Positions 43,936 to 52,709 are shown, counted from the stretch's first letter. The stretch is 64,000 bases of DNA from Thermalbibacter longus (GCF_023806485.1 NZ_JAMSLR010000003.1:252965-316964), one strand, 5' to 3'. The notes: generated from the letters alone by a model not told the origin. Made by a program: numbers and translations.

Positions 43936-45303
43936 CTACTGCCCGAGTTGGACGAGCCCGTTGGCCCGGATGACCTCGGAGTACCAGGCGTAGCTCTCCT
44001 TCGGGATCCGCTCGAGTGTCTCGTAGTCGATGTAGATCAGGCCGAAGCGCTTGCTGTAGCCGTGTGCCCACTCGAAGTTGTCCATCAGCGACCAGACGAA
44101 GTACCCGCGGAGCGGCACGCCGTCTTGCAGCGCGCGGTGGGCGGCCGCGAAATGGTCGTGTAGGAAGGCGATCCGCTTCGGATCACGCACTGCCCCGTCC
44201 TCGAGCTGGTCGGCGAAGGCGGCTCCGTTCTCGGTAATGTAGATCGTCGACGGCGCAAAGTCGCGTTGCAGGCGGATCAGGAGCTCGTAGAGCCCGTCGG
44301 GCACGATAGCCCAACCCATCTCGGTGAGCTCGTAGCCGGCTGCCTGGAGTTCTTCAGGTGGGACCAGGATTGCCTTCAGCGGGTTCAACACGGAAGCATC
44401 GTACCGGACGAATGCGGGCGTATAGTAGTTCACCCCCAGGAAGTCGATCGGCACGGCGATCGCGTCCAGGTCTCCCGTCTGGGCCGTGGGAGCCAGCTCG
44501 CCGTACGTCGCCAGCATGTCCTGGGGGTAGCCGCGACCGAAGAGGGGGTCGAGGAACCAGCGATTCAGGAAGCCGTCGTAGCGCTGGGCTGCCAGCCGAT
44601 CCTCCTCGGCTTCGGTAGCTGGCCGCACCGGCGAGAGGTTGAGCGTGATGCCGACCTGCGCGTCAGGCGAAGCGGCTCGGATGGCCGGCACCGCGTGCCC
44701 GTGCGAGAGCAGAAGGTGGTGGCTCACCTGGATCGCGATGCGGGCATCCTGGATGCCCGGAGCGTGGACGCCGAGGAAGTGGCCAACAAAAGCCACAACC
44801 CAGGGCTCGTTGTGCGTGATCCAGTGCTTGACGCGATCGCCCAGTCGCCGCGCCACGACGTCGGCGTAGGCGGCGAAGGCCTCGGCCGTCTCCCGCGCGG
44901 CCCAGCCACCGCGGTCTTGCAGCGCCTGGGGAAGGTCCCAGTGGTAGAGCGTGACGAAGGGCGTGATCTCGGCCTGGAGCAGCGCATCGACTAGCCGATC
45001 GTAGAAGTCCAGGCCGCGCTGGTTGACCTGCCCGGTACCCTGGGGAAGGATGCGCGGCCAGGCGATGGAGAAGCGATAGGCCGGCGCGCCCAACTGTTGC
45101 ATCAGGTGGACGTCCTCCGGCCAGCGGTGGTAGTGGTCACAGGCCACGTCACCGGTGTGGCCCTCGAACGTCTTGCCCGGCGTGTGGCTGAAGGTGTCCC
45201 AGATCGAGGGGCCGCGCCCGTCCTCGTCGACGGCGCCCTCGATCTGATAGGCGGCTGTCGCCGTGCCCCAGAGGAACCCGTCGGGGAAGCGCCGCTCGAC
45301 CAT
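43936..45303 (-). CDS. Beta-glucosidase, glycoside hydrolase family 1
   Basis: 455 residues, the usual GH1 size. FLWGTATAAYQIEG at the N-terminus, acid/base Glu166 in WITHNEPWVV, nucleophile Glu358 in IYITENGAAF, and the C-terminal YFVWSLMDNFEWAHGYSKRFGLIYIDY are all present. It cleaves terminal beta-glucosides or galactosides in the cytoplasm (no signal peptide). It stands alone on the minus strand; no sugar transporter is adjacent. Confidence 0.96.
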   Translation of the reverse strand: MVERRFPDGFLWGTATAAYQIEGAVDEDGRGPSIWDTFSHTPGKTFEGHTGDVACDHYHRWPEDVHLMQQLGAPAYRFSIAWPRILPQGTGQVNQRGLDFYDRLVDALLQAEITPFVTLYHWDLPQALQDRGGWAARETAEAFAAYADVVARRLGDRVKHWITHNEPWVVAFVGHFLGVHAPGIQDARIAIQVSHHLLLSHGHAVPAIRAASPDAQVGITLNLSPVRPATEAEEDRLAAQRYDGFLNRWFLDPLFGRGYPQDMLATYGELAPTAQTGDLDAIAVPIDFLGVNYYTPAFVRYDASVLNPLKAILVPPEELQAAGYELTEMGWAIVPDGLYELLIRLQRDFAPSTIYITENGAAFADQLEDGAVRDPKRIAFLHDHFAAAHRALQDGVPLRGYFVWSLMDNFEWAHGYSKRFGLIYIDYETLERIPKESYAWYSEVIRANGLVQLGQ

Positions 45304-45445
45304 CCCACGCCCTCCCTTCTATCGCGAGGCTGGTGCCGAACCGCGAGCGAGATGGCACCTTCGGTCTCGGCGAACCACCCCTGGATTATAGAGGCTAGGC
45401 GATGGTCGAGGATCGCCTCAGTGGTGACCCTGGTGCCCCAGCTCG

Positions 45446-46033
45446 TCAGGGAGCGCGGAAGCTCTCGATCACGAGCTCGATTTCCGGGAGCGCTGTGGCG
45501 TCACATCGGTCGGGCGCGTCGGTCTCGATCCGTACCACGAAGCCGGTTCTGCTTGCGAGATAGCCGGCGGCTACAGCGCGGCGCTGCTCGCAGTGCCTGC
45601 CGGCGCCGGGGTCGAAGCTCACCATCGCCGCCGGCAGGCGGCCGCCATCGACGGCGAACTCGCGGGGCATCGACCTGCCCGGCACATCTTGCAAGACCTG
45701 CTGGAGCAACGCCTCTGGCGTGGCCGCGTCGACCTCGGGCACGACCTCCACGACCATCCGAAAGCTTCCACCCCAGACCGGTGACTCGCTGTCGTCGATG
45801 AGGACGCGCCGGGCATCGTCGGAGACGCTGACGGTCGCGCTCTTCGGGATCGAGAGGCGGAAAGCCCAGTTCGGGTCGAGGTAGCTCTCGAACTCGTACA
45901 CCTCCCCGCGGACGACCTCAGCCGGGGGAGGCGTTGCGGTAGGCACAGAGGGAAACCACGTCGCGAGACAACCAGCACCGCTCACCAGTGCGAAGGTCCC
46001 GACAGTCAGCAACAGCACACGTGTTCGATGCAT
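45446..46033 (-). CDS. Hypothetical lipoprotein
   Basis: 195 residues. Signal peptide and lipobox VSGAGC22, then a Thr/Pro linker. The domain (about 42-195) reads VYEFESYLDPNWAFRLSIPKSATVSVSDD, VLIDDSESPVWGGSFRMVVEVVPE and ALLQQVLQDVPG, a mixed alpha/beta pattern loosely like PsbP folds; two Cys (in RHCEQRR and DRCDATA) could form a disulfide. I do not recognise the family. It sits just outside the low-GC island and has normal host GC. Confidence 0.65.
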   Translation of the reverse strand: MHRTRVLLLTVGTFALVSGAGCLATWFPSVPTATPPPAEVVRGEVYEFESYLDPNWAFRLSIPKSATVSVSDDARRVLIDDSESPVWGGSFRMVVEVVPEVDAATPEALLQQVLQDVPGRSMPREFAVDGGRLPAAMVSFDPGAGRHCEQRRAVAAGYLASRTGFVVRIETDAPDRCDATALPEIELVIESFRAP

Positions 46034-46089
46034 CCCGCACCTCCCTGGGATTCCAGGCTAACTTCATCGTTATACGAGCCACACTCGCC

Positions 46090-47838
46090 CTAGGATTCGT
46101 TACCAACCCGGCGCCACTCCTCGACGTTCCACATGCATGACATCTGCCCAGCTAGAAGCGAGAATCCCTCAATTCGTGAGCTTACTAGAGCCACTCGCTG
46201 ATACTCGAATAGTGGTAGGACAGGAAGGGACGACGCAAAGAGCTCCTGCTGTCTATGATATATCGTAAACCGCTCTGTAAGGGTATGGGCAGCAGCACTC
46301 TTCTCAAGAAGCGAATCATTGGCAGGATGAGTCCAGCCAGAGAAGTTATCGCCGTGCCAGTTATTAGAGATACTAGGAATGCTTGCTGAGTGCCAAAGAT
46401 TAATAGCATCTGACTCTATAGTGTCCATTTCCCACGAGAAGAGTGCGAGATCAAATGTGTGTGAGGCTAACAATCCACGTGGTCCTAAGAGGGCTTCGGC
46501 AGCAATCGGTCTGACGGTAACTGAGATCCCAATGTTCCTAAGATCATCACGGATAAGGTTCGCGACGCGCCATCGAACGTCGTTGCCCGTCGCCACATAG
46601 AGCGTAAGCATGAGATGCTGACCGTTGCGCGAGGCGAAGCCGTCCTTGTCAGATACGTAGCCTGCTTCGCTCAAGAGGCGTGAGGCATAGCCGGGATCAT
46701 ATGTATATTCCTGGAGCACAGGAGTATGAGCCCAGTGACTGCTTGGCAGCCAACTGCTCATCACGGAACCGAACGCACCCAGAGCCTCATTCACCAGACG
46801 CTCACGATTGATAGCATGTGCGATGGCCTTTCTGACCCGAGAATCCCCAAGGGCTGGATGCTGAAGGTTAAAGTCCAGCCGTTCCCATTTGAAGCCCGGT
46901 GCAGTAGCAACAAGACCGTCGATCTGGATTCGATCTATTTCTTCCAATGATACTAACAGAGAATCGTCAGAAACTATATCTATTGTCCCCGAGATAAACT
47001 CTTCGATTAGTCGCCGCTCGTCAGGAATTACGCTAACAATAATGCGCTCAGAAGCTGGTCTTCTCCCAGCGAAAAAGGGGTTGGCCTCCAGAGTGATAAC
47101 CTGAATTGCTGGCCAGAGGTCATTTGGTGAAACAGCTTTTACTCCCGATCTGTCATATTCTGAAGTCTCTCCAACATAACGCCATTCTGTGACCACATAA
47201 GGACCGAGGCCAACTGGGCGAAGAGGGAAGATGCTAGTGTCCAGATCTTCCTTGGTCATTCCGCGCAATACGTGCTCCGGCAGGACTACGCCGCTTAGTA
47301 ACCTGTCGAGATCGACTAGCGGACGGCCAGGTCGTGTGGTGACGACGACTGTTCGGTCATCAGGAGTATCGATGCGTTCCACTGCTGAGTGTTGACTACC
47401 AGCTGTGTTGGCTACTCGTTCCATGAAGTTGAAGGTGAACTTGACATCCGAGGACGTGACGGCCCTCCCATCTGACCACCGTAGACCGTTGCGAAGGTGA
47501 TATGTGATGGTGACTCGTGTCCCCTCATACCGAACCCCACCATTGTCCAAGGTTGGAATAGACTCAACAAGTAAGGGGCGACCGTCGCCATCGGTTGAAT
47601 GTAAGCCGCGGTGTACCGCTGCACTAATCGTTCGAGTTGATGGCCACGGGTAGTCAATCGGAAGGGTTGTTTCTATAGGCTTTGTTAGACCTACTCGAAT
47701 TGCTGCTTGCGATGTATCATGGGAGTCAGCCCGTTGGGTAGCAGTTAACCATAATGGATAGATGGCAAATAGGAATATGCCAAGAAGAAGCAGAAGTTGT
47801 GAATTGGTTAGATACTTTTTCGCCCGCAGAGTAATCAT
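46090..47838 (-). CDS. Orphan SBP-family-5 binding protein with N-terminal membrane anchor
   Basis: 582 residues. One hydrophobic segment (about 14-34, LLLLLGIFLFAIYPLWL) with no lipobox Cys, so anchored or secreted by signal peptide. The SBP_bac_5 domain is clear: AAVHRGLHSTDGDGRPLLVESIP, TYHLRNGLRWSDGRAVTSSDVKFTFNF, FPLRPVGLGPYVVTEW and DSRVRKAIAHAINRERLVNEAL. The ATG has GGAGG five bases upstream. Base composition is far below the neighbours (about 45-50% GC by eye), with codons such as TTA, AGA and ATA, suggesting transfer. No permease or ATPase genes are adjacent; the only neighbour in the island is the secreted protein at 47,955. Confidence 0.88.
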   Translation of the reverse strand: MITLRAKKYLTNSQLLLLLGIFLFAIYPLWLTATQRADSHDTSQAAIRVGLTKPIETTLPIDYPWPSTRTISAAVHRGLHSTDGDGRPLLVESIPTLDNGGVRYEGTRVTITYHLRNGLRWSDGRAVTSSDVKFTFNFMERVANTAGSQHSAVERIDTPDDRTVVVTTRPGRPLVDLDRLLSGVVLPEHVLRGMTKEDLDTSIFPLRPVGLGPYVVTEWRYVGETSEYDRSGVKAVSPNDLWPAIQVITLEANPFFAGRRPASERIIVSVIPDERRLIEEFISGTIDIVSDDSLLVSLEEIDRIQIDGLVATAPGFKWERLDFNLQHPALGDSRVRKAIAHAINRERLVNEALGAFGSVMSSWLPSSHWAHTPVLQEYTYDPGYASRLLSEAGYVSDKDGFASRNGQHLMLTLYVATGNDVRWRVANLIRDDLRNIGISVTVRPIAAEALLGPRGLLASHTFDLALFSWEMDTIESDAINLWHSASIPSISNNWHGDNFSGWTHPANDSLLEKSAAAHTLTERFTIYHRQQELFASSLPVLPLFEYQRVALVSSRIEGFSLLAGQMSCMWNVEEWRRVGNES

Positions 47839-47846
47839 GAAGCCTC

Positions 47847-47871
47847 CAGGACTTAAAATGTGCAGGACTTA
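47847..47871. repeat. Two 9-base direct repeats upstream of the binding-protein gene
   Basis: CAGGACTTA occurs at 47,847-47,855 and 47,863-47,871, a 16-base period, just before the start of the minus-strand binding protein (TAAGTCCTG on the coding strand). They could be a direct-repeat regulator site or chance. Confidence 0.35.
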
Positions 47872-47887
47872 GCAGCTGTGCGCGTGA

Positions 47888-47913
47888 GGGGGAGGGGGGG
47901 TGCTCCCTCCCCC
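47888..47913. other. G-rich hairpin between the two island genes
   Basis: GGGGGAGGG (47,888-47,896) pairs with CCCTCCCCC (47,905-47,913) over an 8-base loop. There is no T-tract, so it may attenuate rather than end transcription from the secreted-protein gene into the binding-protein gene. Confidence 0.4.
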
Positions 47914-47954
47914 TGATTTACCCGGCTGGCCACTGTCTTCCGGTGGGATATGCA

Positions 47955-48683
47955 CTACCTGTTTGAGCAGTTTCCCCATTGGAAAAGTCCCCGGCCACAA
48001 TTGGCCATTTCCATACCCCAGGGCTCTCCATTGGCCCAGCGGGTGACATAGCGGTTCGCAACGGTATTATAGGGTGTCTTTCTCCCTCGCCATTCCAGGC
48101 TGTAGTGGGTACTCCAAGGAAATGGATTGTAAGTGTCGGAACTTGCGGGGAAAGTCGTGGAGATGCCAGTTCCTGCATAGGTGAGTGAAAAAGTGATGGT
48201 TTGTCCATCTGAGGCACGGACTTGACCGGCTGGGTCCCAATCAACTAACCGAGCTGGACTCGTATTAGAGCGGATCCAGGGCTCAAATCGAGTCAGCTCC
48301 CAGTACTGGTGACTGTACGCTGACCCAACGGCCTCGACATAGAACAAATCGCTGCGCCCGTTTATCTTGAAGAAGTTCCAACTTGTGTAATCGGTAAGTC
48401 GGCTATCACCTGATGACCAGGTGACGCTAAACCAATACTGGGTGTTCCCCCATGTGCTTGCAAGCGGTGTCACTTGCTCCCCAGTTCGCCGCACACGTGA
48501 CGACTGCTCTACCATTGATGGTGTTACCAAAGCGGGAGGTGGGGTCTGACTGCCGCCTGCATGGTTCGCGGAATCTGAGAAACCGGGTTGTAAATCTCGC
48601 GTCGGCTCGGCTGCTGCGGCAGAGTACGTGGTGAATATTGCGAGGAAGATGATCGCAGGAAGCGAGCGAAGAACACGCATCAT
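47955..48683 (-). CDS. Secreted protein of unknown family (low-GC island)
   Basis: 242 residues. Signal peptide at about 1-25 (RVLRSLPAIIFLAIFTTYSAAAA), a Pro/Gln/Thr linker to about 60, and a Trp/Tyr/Ser/Thr-rich domain: WGNTQYWFSVTWSSGDSRL, YTSWNFFKINGRSDLFYVEAVGSAY, HQYWELTRFEPWIRSN, GQTITFSLTYAGTGIS and HYSLEWRGRKTPYN. The only cysteines are at the C-terminus (NCGRGLFQWGNCSNR), which could close a small disulfide loop. The aromatic beta-rich pattern suggests an extracellular binding or structural protein; I do not recognise it. Composition is low GC like the downstream binding protein. Confidence 0.7.
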   Translation of the reverse strand: MMRVLRSLPAIIFLAIFTTYSAAAAEPTRDLQPGFSDSANHAGGSQTPPPALVTPSMVEQSSRVRRTGEQVTPLASTWGNTQYWFSVTWSSGDSRLTDYTSWNFFKINGRSDLFYVEAVGSAYSHQYWELTRFEPWIRSNTSPARLVDWDPAGQVRASDGQTITFSLTYAGTGISTTFPASSDTYNPFPWSTHYSLEWRGRKTPYNTVANRYVTRWANGEPWGMEMANCGRGLFQWGNCSNR

Positions 48684-49095
48684 GTTAATATCCCTTTCAC
48701 CATGTGAGTCTGGACTCAGTAGTTATTGATCGCTGCTAGGCTTCACGGGCTAGCCGACGCTCATCTGCCTTGCCTCCTTCCTTGCGCCGCATGCTACCTA
48801 TGGGCGAGGAGTAGGTGGATACAGAGAAGACCTGTGGAGGGCATGCAGTGGTTGCCTTAGCTAGCATAAGGGAGAGCAAGCGAAATGCCAAGAGTTTCGA
48901 TGCTGAATTGGCGGATGGCTGAGCTCGGCGATTTGTTCAGGCCGCCATCGTGCTAGCCCCGGTTGCGTAACCCAGGATTAATGCCGATCTGCGCTGGCGA
49001 CGTGGAGAGAAGACCAGCCGCAGTGCGATGCGGACACCGCAGTAGCGGTCATGCACGTCGCAGCGGGGAGCTGAGGCTGTAGAGGCAAGGCTGGG
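48684..49095. other. Intergenic stretch without recognisable genes
   Basis: 412 bases between the secreted-protein start and the end of the dnaX remnant. GC is intermediate. No open frame here has codon bias or similarity that convinces, and no tRNA, repeat or clear promoter was seen; the left end must hold the secreted protein's promoter (its AAAGGG ribosome site is visible). Confidence 0.5.
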
Positions 49096-49821
49096 TCAGC
49101 TGATCTCGCGGGCGTCGAAGATCGACCTCGCGGCTTCGAGCCTGTGCTGGTCGCCCGGGGGGAGCGGTGCTTTTCCACACGGCTCCGCTGGGGCACCACC
49201 CTCTCAGGCCCGCCGGCCGGTTGCCCTGACTCTGAGGGAGTGCCCTGAGTGTTGAGGAATGGAAGCTCTTCGGGGGTGAGACAGGCAACCCGACAGTGCT
49301 GGCCCAGCGCGCGAAAGTACCTGCTCGATAGCTTTGCGGAATCCGGGCTGCTCAACGATGTGCCTGCGGTGGGATTCGTACGATGCGATGAGGACGACCT
49401 CTTCGCCGCGCACGATCCGTGGCTCGGTATCGACGAGTAGAGCACCATTGGCGTTGATCGCGCGAACCTCGCGCCGGATCGCGCTCGAGCGCGTAACGAG
49501 CTGTTCGAGCGCTGTCGCGTCGCTTACCGACGCGGCGCTCTCGGGTAGGTCACTCGGCTATCTAGTCGTCTCGCAGGACTGCCGCGCGGTCTGCGCGAGC
49601 GAGGAAACGGCTGCAGGATGCGGCGCGGCGGGAGTCAGACTGGAAGCGGCGGGTGCTGGGCCGGATGAGGCAGAGGCCGAGCTCCGTTGGATGGGACGCC
49701 GACCGCGCTGGCGGATCTCTCCGTCGGGGACAGCAACTGCCGCTGTTGGAGCCGTAGTGGTCGCCCTCGGGTCGCCGCCAGGGAGCAGAGTATCGATATT
49801 CTCGCAGGCACGCTTACTCAT
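49096..49821 (-). pseudogene. Decayed copy of the dnaX 3' end (C-terminal tail of DNA polymerase III gamma/tau)
   Basis: On the minus strand, 15 bases after the intact dnaX stop, a Pro/Ala/Ser-rich linker runs into LEQLVTRSSAIRREVRA and RGEEVVLIASYESHRRHIVE, colinear with LEKLIASWAQIRREVKA and AGDDVYLVSPYEFHRSKLNE of the DnaX tail at 49,837. The remnant then shifts frame (SRYFRALGQHCRVACLTPEELPFL, matching SRYLGRAYRVHCVAPEEVPAI) and returns to the first frame for HRLEAARSIFDAREIS-stop, matching RLRAAKSIFDAEEIG. An in-frame TAG is at 49,560-49,558. The AAA+ domain is absent. The divergence implies an old duplication or an incoming homologue rather than a recent repeat. Confidence 0.85.
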
Positions 49822-49836
49822 ACGTAAAGCCTGGCT

Positions 49837-51681
49837 TCACCCGATCTCTTCGGCGTCGAAGATGCTCTTGGCCGCCCGCAGCCGCGCCTCGTCCGCCGGG
49901 CTCCTGGCTGAGTGGGTCGCCTGGCTCTCCGCTGCGGGATCCGGCATCGACGCCGTGCCGGCTGGCTCGGGGTTCGGGCCGGCTTGAGCCGGCGCGATCG
50001 CCGGGACCTCCTCGGGCGCGACGCAGTGGACCCGGTACGCGCGCCCGAGGTAACGGCTGATCACGGACTCGACCAGCTGCCGGTGTACCTCCTCGTTGAG
50101 CTTCGAGCGGTGGAACTCGTAGGGGGAGACCAGGTACACGTCGTCCCCGGCGACGAGCGCCGGATCGACCGAGGTGAGCAGCGCCGCCGTCTGGGACCGG
50201 GATGCCTTGACCTCGCGCCGGATCTGAGCCCAGCTCGCAATCAGCTTTTCCAGCACCGCGGCCTCGCTCGCGGAGTCGGAGCCAGCGCTGGCCCGGGTGG
50301 TTGCCATCTCTCGGGGAACCGCCCCGTTACCCGCGCTGTGCGCCACGGCTTGCGGCATCGGCGGGGCGTCTTCGCGCGCGGTGAAGTCGGGATCCGGCTC
50401 CCGCGGAGACACTGCTGGCCCGCTGGCCGGCCCAGCGGTCGCCGGAGCCGGCTCGGGGGCGCGCGGCGTGCGGCTGGCCGTTGCCGGCTGTGTTGGGGGC
50501 TGAGCCTCGCTCGTAGCGTCTCGCCAGTGGGTGGTCACCCCCGGCTCGCCGCCGAGCCGGAGCACGGCTTCGACCGTCGCCAGCTCGAGCGGGAGCTGCG
50601 GGTCGAGGCCAGAGCGCGGCAGGACCAGCTCCAGGCCGCTGTAGATGCGCAGCAGCGTGGCCAGCTCAGCCAGGCTGAACCGCTCCGCCTGCTCGCGGGC
50701 TGCCGGATCGGCGAGATCGTCACGACCACCGGCCCGCAGATGGAGCAGCGTCCGCAGATAGCCAGTAATCTGACGCCCGAACTGCTGCAGATCCTCACCG
50801 TTCTCCGCCGCTTCGGCGATGATCCGCAGCCCGGCACCGGCGTCGCGCCTGATCAGCGCGTCGACCAGGCCGGCCAGTCGCTCATCCCGGCTCAACCCCA
50901 GGGCCTGGCGCACCGCCTCGGCGGTGATCCGCGTCCTGCCCTCAGCCCCTTCGGCGAACAGGGCCATTCGCTCGAGCAAGCCGAGGGCGTCGCGCAGGCT
51001 GCCGGTCGCCTGCTGGGCGATGAGCGCCAGGGCATCGTCGTCGATCTCGATTTCCTCCTGCTGGCAGACCCAGCGGAGCCGGGCGAGCATGCTGCTGAGC
51101 GGGATACGGTGGAAGTCGAAGCGCTGGCAACGAGACGCGACCGTATCGGGCAGCTTATCTGGCTCGGTGGTGGCCAGGACGAAGGCGACGTGAGGGGGTG
51201 GCTCTTCCAGCGTCTTGAGGAAGGCGTTGAAGGCGTCGCGGGTGAGCTGGTGCGCCTCGTCGATGATGTAGAACTTGACCCGGAGCTGGCTCGGCGCGTA
51301 CTTCACCTTCTCGCGCAGGTCACGCACGTCGTCGACCCCTCGGTTGGAGGCAGCGTCGATCTCGACGATGTCGACGGCTGAGCCGGCGTTGATCGCCTCG
51401 CAGGCGGCGCAGGCGTTGCACGGCCGAGCCCAGGGATCCGGATCGAGACAGTTGACGGCCTTGGCCAGCAGGCGCGCGGTGCTGGTCTTGCCCGTGCCGC
51501 GTGGCCCGCAGAAAAGATAGGCATGGGCGATCCGGCCCAACCCGATCGCGTTGCGAAGCGTGCGGGCGATGTGCTCCTGGCCGACGAGCTCGGCCGGGTC
51601 GAACGAGCGGGGCCGGTACTTCCGGTACAATGACGAGGACTGCGCGCGCTGGTTCCGGCCGCTCTCCTGGGAATCGGTCAT
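49837..51681 (-). CDS. dnaX: DNA polymerase III subunit gamma/tau
   Basis: 614 residues. AAA+ clamp-loader domain: Walker A at 59-67 (GPRGTGKTS), zinc Cys78, 88, 91 and 94, Walker B with DEAH at 141-144, sensor 1 in FVLATTEPDKLP and SRC (arginine finger) in TVASRCQRF. Domain III follows to about 375, then a Pro/Ala/Thr linker (about 385-490) and a C-terminal tail (LEKLIASWAQIRREVKA to SIFDAEEIG). It loads the sliding clamp and organises the replisome. The ATG at 51,681 is where similarity begins. No slippery heptamer for a shorter gamma form was seen. It is divergent from rsmI. Confidence 0.96.
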   Translation of the reverse strand: MTDSQESGRNQRAQSSSLYRKYRPRSFDPAELVGQEHIARTLRNAIGLGRIAHAYLFCGPRGTGKTSTARLLAKAVNCLDPDPWARPCNACAACEAINAGSAVDIVEIDAASNRGVDDVRDLREKVKYAPSQLRVKFYIIDEAHQLTRDAFNAFLKTLEEPPPHVAFVLATTEPDKLPDTVASRCQRFDFHRIPLSSMLARLRWVCQQEEIEIDDDALALIAQQATGSLRDALGLLERMALFAEGAEGRTRITAEAVRQALGLSRDERLAGLVDALIRRDAGAGLRIIAEAAENGEDLQQFGRQITGYLRTLLHLRAGGRDDLADPAAREQAERFSLAELATLLRIYSGLELVLPRSGLDPQLPLELATVEAVLRLGGEPGVTTHWRDATSEAQPPTQPATASRTPRAPEPAPATAGPASGPAVSPREPDPDFTAREDAPPMPQAVAHSAGNGAVPREMATTRASAGSDSASEAAVLEKLIASWAQIRREVKASRSQTAALLTSVDPALVAGDDVYLVSPYEFHRSKLNEEVHRQLVESVISRYLGRAYRVHCVAPEEVPAIAPAQAGPNPEPAGTASMPDPAAESQATHSARSPADEARLRAAKSIFDAEEIG

Positions 51682-51772
51682 CCTCGAGGCTCCCTGTCTC
51701 GGGAAGACGGCGGTTGTCCGTACATGATGTGAAGTATAGCCGGCATTGCCTGACCGGCAACGGCGGGAATCG

Positions 51773-52645
51773 ATGGGAACGCTGTACCTAGTCGCCACGC
51801 CGATCGGCAACCTGGAGGATATCACCCTGCGCGCGCTGCGCACGCTGCGTGAGGTGCCGCTGATCGCCGCCGAGGACACCCGGCACGCGCGCAAGCTCCT
51901 CGGCCACTACGGCATCCAGACGAAGCTGGTGAGCTTCCACGAGCACAGCCCGCCTGGCCGGGTCGCCGAACTGATGAAGGCCCTCGAGCGGCACGATGTC
52001 GCGGTGATCTCGGACGCCGGGATGCCTGGCATCAGCGACCCCGGGCTGGTGCTGGTACGCGAGGCGGCGGCGCGCGGCTTCGACGTCGTGCCGGTGCCTG
52101 GCCCGTCGGCGGTCACCGCGGCGGTAGCGGTCTCCGGGCTAGTCGAGGACGGATTCCTGTTCCTGGGTTTCCTACCCCGCCGGGCGAGCGAGCGGCGCCG
52201 GCAATTGGAGTCGCTAGCTGGGCTGCCGTTCCCGCTGGTCCTCTACGAGGCGCCGCATCGGCTCCGCGAGACGCTGCGCGACCTCGAGGCGACGCTCGGG
52301 GATCGACCGCTGGCGATCTGCCGCGAGCTGACCAAGCTGCACGAGGAGGTGTCGCGCCTGACGATCGGCGAGGCGCTGCGTCGCTACGAGGCCGAGGCGC
52401 CGCGCGGGGAGTTCGTGCTGGTGATCGGTTCCCCGCAGGAGACGACGCATCCGCCAGGCGAGGCCGAACTGCTGGCGCTCCTGGAGGAGCAGATCGCAGC
52501 CGGGCGGACGGCGAGCGCGGCGGCGCGGGAAGTAGCGAGGGCGACGGGTGCCAGCCGGCAGGCGGTCTACCGCCTTGCGCTGAACCTCCGCGGGCGGCAT
52601 GCAACCGGGCTGTCCGGCATCTCAGCGGGTGACGCTCGGCCATAG
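51773..52645 (+). CDS. rsmI: 16S rRNA (cytidine-1402 2'-O)-methyltransferase
   Basis: 290 residues, tetrapyrrole-methylase fold. GTLYLVATPIGNLEDITLRALRTL, IAAEDTRHARKLL, VSFHEHSP, VISDAGMPGISDPG and VPGPSAVTAAVAVSG are the RsmI signatures, with FLGFLPRR and LYEAPHRLRETL later. It methylates the ribose of C1402 in the decoding centre using SAM. ATG 51,773 is chosen over the upstream ATG because the family starts at GTLYLVATP. It is divergent from dnaX. Confidence 0.95.
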   Translation: MGTLYLVATPIGNLEDITLRALRTLREVPLIAAEDTRHARKLLGHYGIQTKLVSFHEHSPPGRVAELMKALERHDVAVISDAGMPGISDPGLVLVREAAARGFDVVPVPGPSAVTAAVAVSGLVEDGFLFLGFLPRRASERRRQLESLAGLPFPLVLYEAPHRLRETLRDLEATLGDRPLAICRELTKLHEEVSRLTIGEALRRYEAEAPRGEFVLVIGSPQETTHPPGEAELLALLEEQIAAGRTASAAAREVARATGASRQAVYRLALNLRGRHATGLSGISAGDARP

Positions 52646-52709
52646 GGACGGACCTGCGACGCTCGGCGGGTTGTCACCACCCGCGCCCGCAGATTGCTGG
52701 CCGTGCCGA

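Noticed and set aside
49334-49987. 217-codon plus-strand frame across the dnaX remnant
   Set aside because: Composition is Ser/Ala/Arg-rich, it runs into the dnaX 3' end, and the minus strand explains the region as a dnaX remnant.
46000-50000. Integrase, transposase or terminal repeats around the low-GC island
   Set aside because: None of the frames there has transposase or recombinase motifs and no flanking inverted or direct repeats of useful length were found by eye.
49912-51381. 489-codon plus-strand frame opposite dnaX
   Set aside because: Antisense shadow of dnaX; no motifs.
49837-51681. Programmed frameshift in dnaX producing a short gamma form
   Set aside because: The only A-rich stretch noticed (GGAAAAG near 50,240) does not fit an X-XXY-YYZ slippery heptamer and lies in the tail, not after the AAA+ domain.
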